Shown here piece after piece: positions 19,569 through 28,799 of a stretch of 64,000 nucleotides of DNA; positions within the stretch are counted from its first letter, which is position 1, and the number at the start of each line of letters is the position of its first letter. The translations under genes and the position numbers were made by a program. This stretch comes from Metabacillus malikii (GTDB lineage Bacteria > Bacillota > Bacilli > Bacillales > Bacillaceae): positions 62,001-126,000 of the forward strand of contig NZ_JAUSUD010000012.1 in NCBI RefSeq assembly GCF_030813355.1. Direction: 5' to 3'. The notes under the pieces were generated by a model, which was not told the DNA's origin, made no database searches, and saw only the letters and a list, made by a program, of their open reading frames with translations.

Positions 19569-20270
19569 ATGAAGGTATCTGTTGTAATTGCTACCTATAA
19601 TGGAGCGAACTATATTCAGAGGCAATTAGATACAGTTATTAAGCAATTGTCTGAAAATGACCAAATAATTATTGTGGATGATTGTTCTAAAGACGAAACA
19701 GTTTCGGTAGTGAAGGAAAATTATGGTGACGGAGTAGAAGTATATGTAAATGAGAAAAATTTAGGGGTCATAAAGAGCTTTGAAAAGGCTATTTTACTTG
19801 CAGGAGGAGATGTTATTTTCCTTTGTGACCAGGATGATGTTTGGGAAGGCAATAAAGTTGAACGCATGTTAAAAGCTTTCCAAGATGAAAATGCTTCTTT
19901 AGTTGTTCATGATGCTACAGTAGTAGACGGTAACCTTGAAACGTTGCATCCTTCATGGAATGAGTACAATGGAAATAAGAAAAAAGGTTTAATTGGCAAT
20001 GTGATAAAAAACTCTTTCACTGGTTGTTGTATGGCTTTCAAAAAAGATTTAGTGTCAGAAGTAACTCCATTCCCAAACTCTATTGAAATGCATGACCAAT
20101 GGATAGCGCTCGTTTGTTTAAAAAGGAAAAAGAAAATAGTCTATATTAATGAGCCTTTAATAAAGTATGTAAGGCATGGGGGCAATGTAACAGGCGTGAA
20201 AAAACGTTCACTATCTACAAAGATAAAGGGGAGATTAGGGACAATATCTGCTTTAACTCGAGATAAATAG
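19569..20270 (+). CDS. Family 2 glycosyltransferase
   Basis: 233 residues. The GT-A motifs are VVIATYNGANYIQRQL, IIVDDCSKDET, NLGVIKSFEKAI and the DxD-type FLCDQDDVWEGNKV, followed by SFTGCCMAFKK and MHDQWIALV. The DQDDVW/MHDxW combination is typical of alpha-rhamnosyl- or galactosyl-transferases of surface polysaccharides. A clear AAAGGGAG lies before the ATG. It is the last glycosyltransferase before the rml operon. Confidence 0.84.
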   Translation: MKVSVVIATYNGANYIQRQLDTVIKQLSENDQIIIVDDCSKDETVSVVKENYGDGVEVYVNEKNLGVIKSFEKAILLAGGDVIFLCDQDDVWEGNKVERMLKAFQDENASLVVHDATVVDGNLETLHPSWNEYNGNKKKGLIGNVIKNSFTGCCMAFKKDLVSEVTPFPNSIEMHDQWIALVCLKRKKKIVYINEPLIKYVRHGGNVTGVKKRSLSTKIKGRLGTISALTRDK

Positions 20271-20293
20271 GATGTAGTATATTTAAAGATTGA

Positions 20294-20323
20294 TTGTCAT
20301 TTTCAAAAAAACATGATTATAAT
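20294..20323 (+). promoter_or_regulatory. SigA promoter of the rml operon
   Basis: TTGTCA (20294-20299), an 18-nt spacer, TATAAT (20318-20323), 45 bases before the rmlA start. Confidence 0.65.
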
Positions 20324-20368
20324 AAGGATTGAAAAATATTAGCACTAATTAAAGAGGAGCTGATTTTC

Positions 20369-21241
20369 TTGAAAGGTATTATTTTAGCTGGGGGAAGTGG
20401 AACGAGACTTTACCCATTAACAAAAGTGGTATCCAAACAGTTATTACCTGTTTACGATAAACCGATGATTTATTATCCACTATCTGTCTTAATGTTAGCT
20501 GGTATTAAAGATATTCTAATTATTTCAACTCCACAGGATATATCACGTTTTGAACAAATTTTAGGTGATGGGTCAGATTTAGGAGTTAACTTTACTTATG
20601 AGGTACAACCTGAACCAGGTGGACTAGCCCAAGCATTTATAATCGGTGAGGATTTTATCGGTGATGATAATGTTGCACTTGTACTTGGAGATAATATTTT
20701 CTACGGGCATGGTTTAACAGAGTTATTACATAAGTCTGTCTCAAGAGACAAAGGGGCTACAGTGTTTGGTTACTATGTAAATGACCCTGAAAGGTTTGGG
20801 GTTGTTGAATTTAATCAAGATGGCAAAGCTATATCTATTGAAGAAAAACCAAATGAGCCAAAGTCTAGCTATGCAGTAACTGGCTTATATTTCTATGATA
20901 ATCGTGTTGTTGAGATTGCGAAAAATATTGAACCATCAGATAGAGGAGAGCTTGAAATAACAGATGTAAATAAAAAGTATCTAGAAATGGGTGAACTTAA
21001 TGTCGAGTTACTTGGCCGTGGTTTTGCATGGTTAGATACTGGTACACATGAATCGTTACTAGAGGCTTCACAATTTATTGAAACTGTTGAAAAAAGACAA
21101 TCATTAAAAATTGCTTGTTTAGAAGAAATTGCATATAAAATGGGATACATATCTAGAGAGAAATTAATTGAGCTTGCAGAACCATTAAAGAAGAATCAAT
21201 ATGGACAATACCTTTTAAAGATAGCTAACCAAAATTTATAG
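20369..21241 (+). CDS. rmlA: Glucose-1-phosphate thymidylyltransferase
   Basis: 290 residues, standard RmlA length. It has the [13 protein letters not shown] nucleotide-binding loop, [28 protein letters not shown] and the metal-binding LGDNIFYG. It forms dTDP-glucose from dTTP and glucose-1-phosphate, the first and feedback-controlled step to dTDP-L-rhamnose. The start is TTG 20369, with AAAGAGGAG 10 bases upstream. It is the first gene of a compact rmlA-C-B-D operon. Confidence 0.96.
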   Translation: MKGIILAGGSGTRLYPLTKVVSKQLLPVYDKPMIYYPLSVLMLAGIKDILIISTPQDISRFEQILGDGSDLGVNFTYEVQPEPGGLAQAFIIGEDFIGDDNVALVLGDNIFYGHGLTELLHKSVSRDKGATVFGYYVNDPERFGVVEFNQDGKAISIEEKPNEPKSSYAVTGLYFYDNRVVEIAKNIEPSDRGELEITDVNKKYLEMGELNVELLGRGFAWLDTGTHESLLEASQFIETVEKRQSLKIACLEEIAYKMGYISREKLIELAEPLKKNQYGQYLLKIANQNL

Positions 21242-21255
21242 GAGAGGGTGAGAGC

Positions 21256-21810
21256 ATGAATATAATAAAAACTAAATTAGATGGTGTTCTAATTCTTGAG
21301 CCAAGTGTGTTTGGAGACAATCGTGGTTATTTTATGGAAAGTTATAATCAAGAATTATTTGAAAAGAATGGATTGAAGTATGACTTTGTTCAAGATAATC
21401 AATCCCTGTCTAGTCAAGTAGGGACTATTCGTGGACTACACTTTCAACTTAATCCAAAGGCACAAACAAAGGTAGTCAGATGCCTAACAGGTGCTATTTA
21501 TGATGTAGCAGTGGATATTAGATCAGGTTCACCAACTTATGGAGAATGGGTTGGAGTAATATTATCTGAGCATAATAAGCGGCAGTTAGTAGTTCCAAAA
21601 GGGTTTGCACATGGATTTTGTACAATAGTTCCGGATACAACAGTTGCTTATAAGGTAGATGAATATTATTCTCCAGAACATGACGGTGGAATTTTATGGA
21701 ACGATCCTGCATTGGGGATTGATTGGCCGACTAATAAAGCAGTTCTTTCTGAAAAGGATGCAAAACAACCAACTTTAGCTGAAGCAGAGCTTAATTTTAT
21801 TTATCAATAA
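21256..21810 (+). CDS. rmlC: dTDP-4-dehydrorhamnose 3,5-epimerase
   Basis: 184 residues. The cupin fold shows DNRGYFMESYN, the catalytic His in TIRGLHFQ, KVVRCLTGAIYDVAVDIR with the conserved Asp/Arg pair, PKGFAHGF, and YKVDEYYSPEHDGGI. It epimerises C3 and C5 of the 4-keto sugar made by RmlB. A GAGAGGGTG ribosome site lies just ahead. Third step of the pathway; encoded 14 bases after rmlA. Confidence 0.96.
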   Translation: MNIIKTKLDGVLILEPSVFGDNRGYFMESYNQELFEKNGLKYDFVQDNQSLSSQVGTIRGLHFQLNPKAQTKVVRCLTGAIYDVAVDIRSGSPTYGEWVGVILSEHNKRQLVVPKGFAHGFCTIVPDTTVAYKVDEYYSPEHDGGILWNDPALGIDWPTNKAVLSEKDAKQPTLAEAELNFIYQ

Positions 21811-21823
21811 TAGGAGGATTCAA

Positions 21824-22849
21824 ATGAATATTTTAATTACAGGTGGCGCAGGGTTTATTGGAAGTAACTTTGTTCGTTACATGGTAAATAAATACCCAAA
21901 TTATCAAATAACAAATTTAGACGCGTTAACATATGCAGGAAATTTAGAAAATTTAAAGGATGTTGAAGATTCTTCAAACTATGAATTTGTAAGAGGGGAT
22001 ATTGCAGACAGAGATTTTATTCAGAACCTCTTTGAGTCAAAAGAATTTGACTATGTAATTAATTTTGCGGCAGAATCACACGTTGATAGAAGTATCACAC
22101 ACCCGGACGTTTTTATTAAAGCGAATATTCAAGGAACTCAAGTACTATTAGATGCTGCGAAAAGTATTAATGTAAAAAAATATCTACAAATTTCAACTGA
22201 TGAAGTATATGGAACATTAGGAGAAACGGGCTATTTTACAGAAGAAACACCTCTTGCACCAAACAGTCCATATAGTGCAAGTAAAGCAGGTGCGGATTTA
22301 TTAGTACGTGCTTACCATGAAACATATAATTTACCAGTTAATATAACACGTTGTTCAAATAATTATGGACCATATCATTTTCCAGAAAAGCTTATACCAT
22401 TAATAATCATTAATGCATTAGCTGACAAAGATCTGCCAGTATATGGTGATGGTTTAAATGTTCGTGATTGGCTGCATGTTGAAGACCATTGTCAAGCTAT
22501 TGATTTAGTACTTCATAAAGGTGTTAATGGAGAAGTTTACAATGTAGGTGGAAATAATGAACGTACTAATATTGATATTGTTAAAACGATATTGAAACAA
22601 TTAGGCAAACCAGAATCATTAATTAAATATGTAACAGATCGTCCAGGTCATGATAGACGCTATGCCATCGATGCGACCAAGCTTCGTAATGAACTGGGAT
22701 GGAAACCTAAATATACATTTGAAACAGGTATTGAACAAACGATAAACTGGTATTTAGAAAATCAAGATTGGTGGAAAAATATTATATCAGGCGATTATCA
22801 AGAATATTTTGAGTCTCAATATGGTAAAAGATTAGAGGAAGAAAAATGA
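21824..22849 (+). CDS. rmlB: dTDP-glucose 4,6-dehydratase
   Basis: 341 residues, an extended short-chain dehydrogenase. It has the NAD-binding GGAGFIGSNF, the catalytic STDEVYG threonine/Asp/Glu motif and YSASKAGAD (Tyr-x3-Lys), then RCSNNYGPYHFPEKLIP. It converts dTDP-glucose to the 4-keto-6-deoxy sugar. A TAGGAGG site precedes the ATG. Its end overlaps the rmlD start by 4 bases. Confidence 0.96.
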   Translation: MNILITGGAGFIGSNFVRYMVNKYPNYQITNLDALTYAGNLENLKDVEDSSNYEFVRGDIADRDFIQNLFESKEFDYVINFAAESHVDRSITHPDVFIKANIQGTQVLLDAAKSINVKKYLQISTDEVYGTLGETGYFTEETPLAPNSPYSASKAGADLLVRAYHETYNLPVNITRCSNNYGPYHFPEKLIPLIIINALADKDLPVYGDGLNVRDWLHVEDHCQAIDLVLHKGVNGEVYNVGGNNERTNIDIVKTILKQLGKPESLIKYVTDRPGHDRRYAIDATKLRNELGWKPKYTFETGIEQTINWYLENQDWWKNIISGDYQEYFESQYGKRLEEEK

Positions 22850-23682
22850 TTGTTGTCGTTACAGGAGCAGCTGGACAATTAGGTCAAGACGTTGTCATAA
22901 ACTTAGAGAAAAGTAACCATGTAGTTTATGGAGCAAATCGTGAAACTCTAGATATTACAAATGAGGATAATGTTAAACAATATATAGCTAATATTAAACC
23001 TGATGTTATCATTCACTGTGCTGCTTACACTAATGTTGATAAGGCAGAGGAAGAACCAGATGTTGCGTATGAGATTAATGCTCTAGGTTCTAAATATCTT
23101 GCTGAAGCAGCTAGTTCAGTTGGTGCTAAGATGTTATATGTGAGCACTGACTATGTATTTGATGGAAGTGCAAATGAACCGTACGAGGTTAACCATCCAA
23201 CAAATCCACTAGGTGTTTATGGAAACACAAAGTTAGCGGGGGAAAAATTTGTTGCAGGCACTCTAGAGGAGCACTTTATTATACGTACTGCGTGGGTTTA
23301 TGGCACTAAAGGAAATAACTTTGTTAAAACGATGATAAGGTTAGGTGCCGAACGAGGGCAGGTTGGTGTTGTAAGTGACCAAATAGGTTCACCTACATAT
23401 ACTGTCGATTTGGCTAATTTTCTTATTGAGTTAATGGTTACAGATAAATACGGGATATATCATGCAACTAATGGAGGAGAATGTTCATGGTACGACTTCG
23501 CAAAGGAAATTTTCAGACAAGCAGATTTACAAGTAATTGTGAACCCATTAACCACAGAACAGTTTCCACGTCCTGCTAAAAGACCAAGTTATTCTGTGCT
23601 AAGTAAACAAAGAATTGAATCAGAAGGATTAAAACCTTTGAGGCATTGGACTGAAGGTTTAACAGCGTATTTTAATGAATGA
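22846..23682 (+). CDS. rmlD: dTDP-4-dehydrorhamnose reductase
   Basis: 278 residues. It has the VTGAAGQLGQDV nucleotide-binding loop, CAAYTNVDKAEEEP, STDYVFDG and YGNTKLAGE (Tyr-x3-Lys), and a C-terminal substrate motif with RPAKRPSYSVL. It performs the last step to dTDP-L-rhamnose. It closes the rml operon and is followed by a strong terminator. Confidence 0.96.
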   Translation: MIVVVTGAAGQLGQDVVINLEKSNHVVYGANRETLDITNEDNVKQYIANIKPDVIIHCAAYTNVDKAEEEPDVAYEINALGSKYLAEAASSVGAKMLYVSTDYVFDGSANEPYEVNHPTNPLGVYGNTKLAGEKFVAGTLEEHFIIRTAWVYGTKGNNFVKTMIRLGAERGQVGVVSDQIGSPTYTVDLANFLIELMVTDKYGIYHATNGGECSWYDFAKEIFRQADLQVIVNPLTTEQFPRPAKRPSYSVLSKQRIESEGLKPLRHWTEGLTAYFNE

Positions 23683-23700
23683 TTTTATAAAACATTAAGT

Positions 23701-23735
23701 AAACCCCGTAGGTTGAACATCTACGGGGTTTTATT
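23701..23735 (+). terminator. Terminator of the rml operon
   Basis: AACCCCGTA (23702-23710) pairs with TACGGGGTT (23722-23730), followed by a T-rich tail. Confidence 0.88.
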
Positions 23736-23993
23736 ATTAATAAGAGATTTACAGGGAATAGATGATAATTGCGATATTATTTCAATATAGTTTTACTATA
23801 ATATGCATTTAATACTTTCATTTTAAATTAGAAAATATATCTTCTGTATCTATTAAGTCATTAAGAGTAGTACTTGAGATTTTTATAATAGTCAATAACT
23901 TCAAAATATTAAAATTTTACGATGAAAATATTCACTAGAATGAGAGTTCGAAAAATTGTAACAATTAACAGGTGTATAAATTTTATATTGCAT
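23736..23993. other. A/T-rich intergenic gap
   Basis: The stretch between rmlD and the small membrane protein gene is over 300 bases counting the terminator. Beyond the terminator it is very A/T-rich, with no open reading frame, clear hairpin or repeat. Confidence 0.5.
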
Positions 23994-24236
23994 TTAATGA
24001 TTAGGATTAGGTTTTGGTTCACTAATTTCTTCGATATTTGGTTTATCTATGTTTTTCCTATTTGTGCGCTGACCTATTTGGATATAAATGCATAATAGAA
24101 ATATATAGATGAATAAAAAAACTGTCCAAATCATAGGGCTGAGAACGTAACTACTCTTGAATATAATTAGTAAAGCACCAGTTAAAAAGACAGCTCCGAT
24201 ATATATTAAAAGTCCATAATTAAATAACCATCTCAC
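23994..24236 (-). CDS. Small two-helix membrane protein
   Basis: 80 residues with two hydrophobic helices (about 5-25 and 33-53), then a hydrophilic C-terminal tail rich in Asn, Lys, Glu and Pro. The start is GTG 24236 in minus-strand sense: GGGAGG lies 9 bases upstream, a much better fit than any ATG, which supports a real gene. No family is recognised. It stands alone between the rml operon and tagO. Confidence 0.65.
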   Translation of the reverse strand: MRWLFNYGLLIYIGAVFLTGALLIIFKSSYVLSPMIWTVFLFIYIFLLCIYIQIGQRTNRKNIDKPNIEEISEPKPNPNH

Positions 24237-24411
24237 TTTGTTATACCTCCCTTATTACGAGAACTAAAAATATTACATACTCCCAAAGTATTAACAAAAT
24301 GAACAAAATTAATGCAAATTTTCCATTAATATGTTGAAACTTTATATATATATAATCTGTCTAATAATATAAGATGAAGTACAAGGGTAACTTCATGTTA
24401 CAAAAAACCAT

Positions 24412-24440
24412 TTCAATAATATATTGGATTGTGCTATAAT
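24412..24440 (+). promoter_or_regulatory. Predicted SigA promoter of tagO
   Basis: TTCAAT (24412-24417), a 17-nt spacer, TATAAT (24435-24440), about 90 bases before the start. Confidence 0.6.
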
Positions 24441-24526
24441 TTTATAGGATTTGTGATTTGTGGAATAATTAGTAACAACAGATTATTCATTAATCTAGGG
24501 AATCATATTTGGAGGTCTTTGGCTAT

Positions 24527-25621
24527 ATGTTACTGTTAACAATATTAATATGTTTTGTCTTATCCATACTATTAACACCTATTGTAAAAAAGTTAGCGTT
24601 CAAAATAGGTGCCACAGATAAGCCAAATCAAAGAAAAGTCCATCAAAAGATTATGCCTAGATTAGGTGGATTGGCCATTTTTTTAAGTTTTTTAGTTGGT
24701 GTAATTATTCATCAACCTCAGAAAAATTATGATTTACCTTTTATTCTTTTGGGGGAAAATGTCCATATACCAATTATCCTAGGTAGTTTAATTATTGTAA
24801 TTACCGGTATTATTGATGATATGAAAGAAATTTCAGCGAAGTTTAAACTTTTTGGTCAAGTTGCAGCAGCCTCCATCGTGGTGATTCTTGGGGGAATAAA
24901 TGTAGAGTTTATTAACTTGCCATTTGGTGGCGAAATAAACTTTGGGATATTTAGTATTCCTATTACAATCATATGGATTGTGGGGATAACAAACGCTATT
25001 AACTTAATCGATGGTTTAGATGGATTAGCTGCAGGCGTATCTACTATTGCTTTATTTTCCATAGCTGGTATGGCTTTATTGATGGGAAATCCATATGTCA
25101 TGGTGATGGCGTTACTACTAGCCGTGTCTACACTAGGATTTTTAATCTTTAATTTCCACCCGGCTAAAATTTTCATGGGAGATACAGGTGCTTTATTTTT
25201 AGGCTTTATGATTTCTGTACTTTCATTATTAGGCTTTAAGAATGTTACATTTGTTTCTCTCATTATCCCGATTATCATTTTAGGTGTCCCAATCTCGGAT
25301 ACAATATTTGCTATTATAAGAAGGATTGTAAATAAACAACCTTTATCATCACCAGATAAGTCACATTTACATCATTGCTTAATACGAATTGGATATAGCC
25401 ACAGACAATCAGTATTACTAATTTATGCAATGAGTGCAACATTTGGATTAGCAGCATTTATATTCTCTCAAGCAACTTTATGGGGATCGCTTATTATCCT
25501 GCTTACTTTAGTGATTGCAATAGAAGTGATTGTTGAAAAAGTTGGTTTAGTAAGAGATGATTATCGACCACTATTAAACCTTTTAAAGGGTAAAAAGCCA
25601 GTTGGCATTAGGAATAAGTGA
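24527..25621 (+). CDS. tagO: Undecaprenyl-phosphate GlcNAc-1-phosphate transferase
   Basis: 364 residues, MraY/WecA family, about 11 membrane helices. Conserved cytoplasmic loops are visible: DKPNQRKVHQ, the DD pair in GIIDDMKE, NLIDGLDGLAAG, HPAKIFMGDTGALFLGF and the His-rich DKSHLHHCLIR. It transfers GlcNAc-1-phosphate to undecaprenyl phosphate, the first committed step for teichoic acids and many wall glycans, and probably primes the polysaccharide encoded upstream. ATG 24527 is chosen; the GGAGG at 24511 serves it with 11-base spacing, while the upstream TTG 24509 would overlap that site. Confidence 0.94.
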   Translation: MLLLTILICFVLSILLTPIVKKLAFKIGATDKPNQRKVHQKIMPRLGGLAIFLSFLVGVIIHQPQKNYDLPFILLGENVHIPIILGSLIIVITGIIDDMKEISAKFKLFGQVAAASIVVILGGINVEFINLPFGGEINFGIFSIPITIIWIVGITNAINLIDGLDGLAAGVSTIALFSIAGMALLMGNPYVMVMALLLAVSTLGFLIFNFHPAKIFMGDTGALFLGFMISVLSLLGFKNVTFVSLIIPIIILGVPISDTIFAIIRRIVNKQPLSSPDKSHLHHCLIRIGYSHRQSVLLIYAMSATFGLAAFIFSQATLWGSLIILLTLVIAIEVIVEKVGLVRDDYRPLLNLLKGKKPVGIRNK

Positions 25622-25644
25622 AAAATAAATAAAAAATCCATAAT

Positions 25645-25693
25645 AAACACAAAAAGATGACTTTTTTAAATAAAAAGTCATCTTTTTGTGTTT
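25645..25693. terminator. Bidirectional terminator between tagO and yvyE
   Basis: A 21-bp stem (25645-25665 with 25673-25693) with internal A and T runs, serving the convergent tagO and yvyE genes. Confidence 0.92.
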
Positions 25694-25741
25694 ATCTAAA
25701 TTTATTCAAGCAAACGTAAATGTAATTATAAGTTACTTAAT

Positions 25742-26383
25742 TTACATTTTTGATAATTCAGTTTCGAGATATATGTTGTTGCCCTCAACACTCTCACACT
25801 GCCCATTCGTCATCTCCGTCATCCAGGCAGCAAACTCATCCTTTTTCTCTTCTTCTACATATACTTCCACTTCTACATCATTTAAATAATGAATTTCCTT
25901 TATTAAATATATGGAAGCTCTTAATTCATTTTCCACTTTCCCAAGCCACGTGTAGTCAATTTTCGTATGCATGACACGCATTAGCTTCCGTTCGACAATT
26001 CCTGTCGCGTTCAGCCCTTCTGAGACCGATTTGCCGTAAGCGCGTATTAAACCTCCTGTGCCAAGCTTAATTCCCCCGAAATAACGTGTCACGACAACAA
26101 CTGTGTCTTTCAAGTCACGCTTTTTTAAAACTTCTAGCATCGGAACTCCGGCAGTGCCGCTTGGTTCGCCGTCGTCATTTGCTTTTTGGATTTGGTTGTT
26201 TTCACCAATTAAATATGCAGAGCAATTATGATTTGCATTAGAATGCTGTTTTTTTATTTTTTGAATGAACTCTTGAGCGGCTTCTTCGGTTGTGACGCGC
26301 TCGGTATAGCAAATAAAACGTGATTTTTGGATAATTAGTTCATGCTCTCCATAGCCTTTTACGGTATAATAATGTGAAAGCAT
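25742..26383 (-). CDS. yvyE: YvyE/YigZ (IMPACT, UPF0029) family protein
   Basis: 213 residues. The N-terminal IMPACT domain shows KSRFICYTERV, NHNCSAYLI, DDGEPSGTAGVPMLEVL and VTRYFGGIKLGTGGLIRAYG; the C-terminal part is the ferredoxin-like DUF1949 domain. Its cellular role is poorly defined, with links to translation control in eukaryotic relatives. Start 26383 is chosen because CAGGAGGTG lies 7 bases upstream; a longer frame with 8 more residues contains that site. In B. subtilis yvyE is also divergent from degS. Confidence 0.93.
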   Translation of the reverse strand: MLSHYYTVKGYGEHELIIQKSRFICYTERVTTEEAAQEFIQKIKKQHSNANHNCSAYLIGENNQIQKANDDGEPSGTAGVPMLEVLKKRDLKDTVVVVTRYFGGIKLGTGGLIRAYGKSVSEGLNATGIVERKLMRVMHTKIDYTWLGKVENELRASIYLIKEIHYLNDVEVEVYVEEEKKDEFAAWMTEMTNGQCESVEGNNIYLETELSKM

Positions 26384-26555
26384 GCTTGTACACCTCCTGA
26401 CAAGCAAGCAAAAGTAAATAACACATTCTTATATTATAAAACGACATATTTCTTACTTCAATCGTTATTAGAAAAGATTTACGTAGTGAAATGTAAATTT
26501 TTGTAGAAAATATAGATAAATACATAATGTTTGACATAAAATCGGAGGGAAGCAG

Positions 26556-27725
26556 ATGAACCCCCAAAAGCTTGATAGCAAAATTTTGGATGAAATATTA
26601 GATAAAATGATTCAAACGGTCGACTCGAGTAAGGGTGAGATTTTTCAAATTGGTGAGCAATCAAGACAGCAATATGAGTCTCTCGTTGAAGAGCTTGAAG
26701 ATATAAAAAATCAAGTGAGTACCGTCATTGATGAAGGTGATAAGTTAGAAGTATCGACAAGACAGGCTAGAAACCGTTTAGCTCAGGTTAGTAAGCATTT
26801 TAAGCAATATAGTGAAGAAGAAATACGAGAAGCTTATGAAAAGGCGCATAAGCTCCAGGTCGAACTATCGATGATTCAACAGCATGAAAAGCAATTGCGC
26901 GTACGGCGCGATGACCTGGAGCGAAGACTATTAAGTTTCCAAGAAATAATCGAGCGTTCAGAAACACTTGTCAGTCAAATTACTGTCGTTTTGAACTATT
27001 TGAATCGAGATTTACGCCAAGTCGGCTTGCTTCTAGAAGATGCACAGCAAAAGCAGGATTTCGGCTTACGAATTATTGAAGCACAGGAAGAGGAGCGAAA
27101 ACGGGTTTCAAGAGAAATCCATGATGGTCCTGCTCAAATGCTCGCAAATGTGATGATGCGCTCAGAATTAATCGAACGGATTTTCCGGGAGCGGGGTGCA
27201 GAGGAAGGGTTTAATGAGATTCGTACTCTTAGAAAAAATGTGCGTAACGCGTTGTATGAAGTACGACGAATTATTTATGACTTAAGACCGATGGCGTTAG
27301 ATGACTTAGGGCTTATTCCGACACTTAGAAAATATTTACATACGATTGAAGAATATGATGGCTCAACAAAAATTACCTTCCAAAGCGTTGGCTGTTTAAG
27401 TGACAAAAGATTGCCACCGCGCTTCGAAGTTGCCCTATTCCGGTTGGCCCAAGAAGCTGTCACGAATGCATTGAAACATGCTGAAGCAACCGAAATTTCG
27501 GTCAAAGTCGAAGTAGTCGAAGAACTGATTACGATGGTGATAAAAGATAATGGAAAAGGCTTTAATATCAAGGACGTTAAAATGAATAAAGATAAAAAAT
27601 CATTTGGTATCATTGGCATGAAGGAACGTGTCGAGCTACTCGAAGGAAAGATTACAATTAACTCTAAAAAAGGTCTAGGAACGTTTATTATGATAAAAGT
27701 ACCTTTAAGCGTAGGAAATTCGTGA
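26556..27725 (+). CDS. degS: Sensor histidine kinase DegS
   Basis: 389 residues, cytoplasmic. A long N-terminal coiled coil (about 20-170) carries the DegS sensor segment. The HisKA_3 phospho-acceptor is in REIHDGPAQM, with His at about 189. The HATPase part shows NALKHAE, DNGKGF and GIIGMKERVELL. It phosphorylates DegU to control degradative enzymes, competence and motility. GGAGGG lies before ATG 26556. DegU follows 112 bases later. Confidence 0.96.
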   Translation: MNPQKLDSKILDEILDKMIQTVDSSKGEIFQIGEQSRQQYESLVEELEDIKNQVSTVIDEGDKLEVSTRQARNRLAQVSKHFKQYSEEEIREAYEKAHKLQVELSMIQQHEKQLRVRRDDLERRLLSFQEIIERSETLVSQITVVLNYLNRDLRQVGLLLEDAQQKQDFGLRIIEAQEEERKRVSREIHDGPAQMLANVMMRSELIERIFRERGAEEGFNEIRTLRKNVRNALYEVRRIIYDLRPMALDDLGLIPTLRKYLHTIEEYDGSTKITFQSVGCLSDKRLPPRFEVALFRLAQEAVTNALKHAEATEISVKVEVVEELITMVIKDNGKGFNIKDVKMNKDKKSFGIIGMKERVELLEGKITINSKKGLGTFIMIKVPLSVGNS

Positions 27726-27837
27726 TTTTTGTAAGATAATAAAGGATTTTTTGGTATAATGTAGAAAATGGATGCTAAAGACTTATTGACACAATAGATG
27801 CCTAATAGACTAGAATATAATGGGGAGGCGTGAACAT

Positions 27838-28521
27838 ATGAAAACAAAAATCGTTATCATAGATGATCATCAATTATTCCGTGAAGGTGTAAAAAGGATT
27901 TTAGATTTTGAACCAAGCTTTGAAGTCGTTGCTGAAGGTGACGATGGGGAAGAGGCATTAGAAATTGTCGAAACACATAAGCCGGATGTTGTAATCATGG
28001 ACATCAATATGCCAAAGGTTAACGGTGTTGAGGCGACAAAGCAATTAATTGAAGCAAATCCAGAAACGAAAGTTATCATTTTATCAATTCATGATGATGA
28101 GAACTACGTCACACATGCGTTAAAGACAGGTGCAAGAGGCTACCTACTAAAAGAGATGGATGCCGATACACTTATTGACGCAGTCAAAGTTGTTGCAGAC
28201 GGTGGTTCATACTTACATCCACGCGTAACACATAACTTAGTGAATGAGTTTAGACGTTTAGCGACTGCGAATGGACAAGCATCGAGCCAGCCATTACAGC
28301 CGGAAATTCGCAGACCATTACATATTCTCACACGCCGTGAATGTGAAGTATTGCAAATGCTTGCAGACGGAAAAAGCAACCGCGGCATCGGTGAAGCACT
28401 TTTCATTAGTGAAAAAACAGTTAAAAACCATGTGAGTAATATTTTACAGAAGATGAATGTAAACGACCGTACACAAGCTGTTGTTGTAGCGATTAAAAAC
28501 GGCTGGGTTGAAGTAAAATAA
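27838..28521 (+). CDS. degU: Response regulator DegU
   Basis: 227 residues. The receiver domain has the acidic pair at Asp9/Asp10, the phospho-acceptor Asp55 in VVIMDINMP and the conserved Lys near 105; the C-terminal LuxR-type helix-turn-helix shows [18 protein letters not shown] and [12 protein letters not shown]. Start 27838 is used because GGGGAGG lies just upstream. The adjacent comF operon and the flagellar genes are processes that DegU is known to influence in B. subtilis. Confidence 0.97.
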   Translation: MKTKIVIIDDHQLFREGVKRILDFEPSFEVVAEGDDGEEALEIVETHKPDVVIMDINMPKVNGVEATKQLIEANPETKVIILSIHDDENYVTHALKTGARGYLLKEMDADTLIDAVKVVADGGSYLHPRVTHNLVNEFRRLATANGQASSQPLQPEIRRPLHILTRRECEVLQMLADGKSNRGIGEALFISEKTVKNHVSNILQKMNVNDRTQAVVVAIKNGWVEVK

Positions 28522-28539
28522 ACCTGCCAGAGATTGTCT

Positions 28540-28628
28540 AAAAAGGGTCTGACCCCTCCAATTTACACATATAGATAGGTAGGCTTTTATAATCTATATG
28601 TTGTGTTTGAGGGGGTCTGGCCCTTTTT
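28540..28628 (+). terminator. Long hairpin after degU, REP-like terminator
   Basis: Arms 28540-28559 and 28609-28628 (AAAAAGGGTCTGACCCCTCC and a near-perfect inverted copy GAGGGGGTCTGGCCCTTTTT) enclose a second inner pairing (ACATATAGAT/ATCTATATGT). The T-run in the right arm would let it terminate degU. The GGTCTGAC core recurs in the terminator after flgL. Confidence 0.7.
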
Positions 28629-28799
28629 GGTTTTGAGCCAGTCTCTATTTAAGGGCCATTCCTCACGCGGTTCCCAACAATAATTAGTGAATTTCCATAC
28701 ATTATCCGTTAAAATGATAGTACAATAATAGAAAGCTGATGTTCAGGGGGCTACTTGAACACATAATAGGCTATCGAAATAAGGAAGGACACGATTGCT

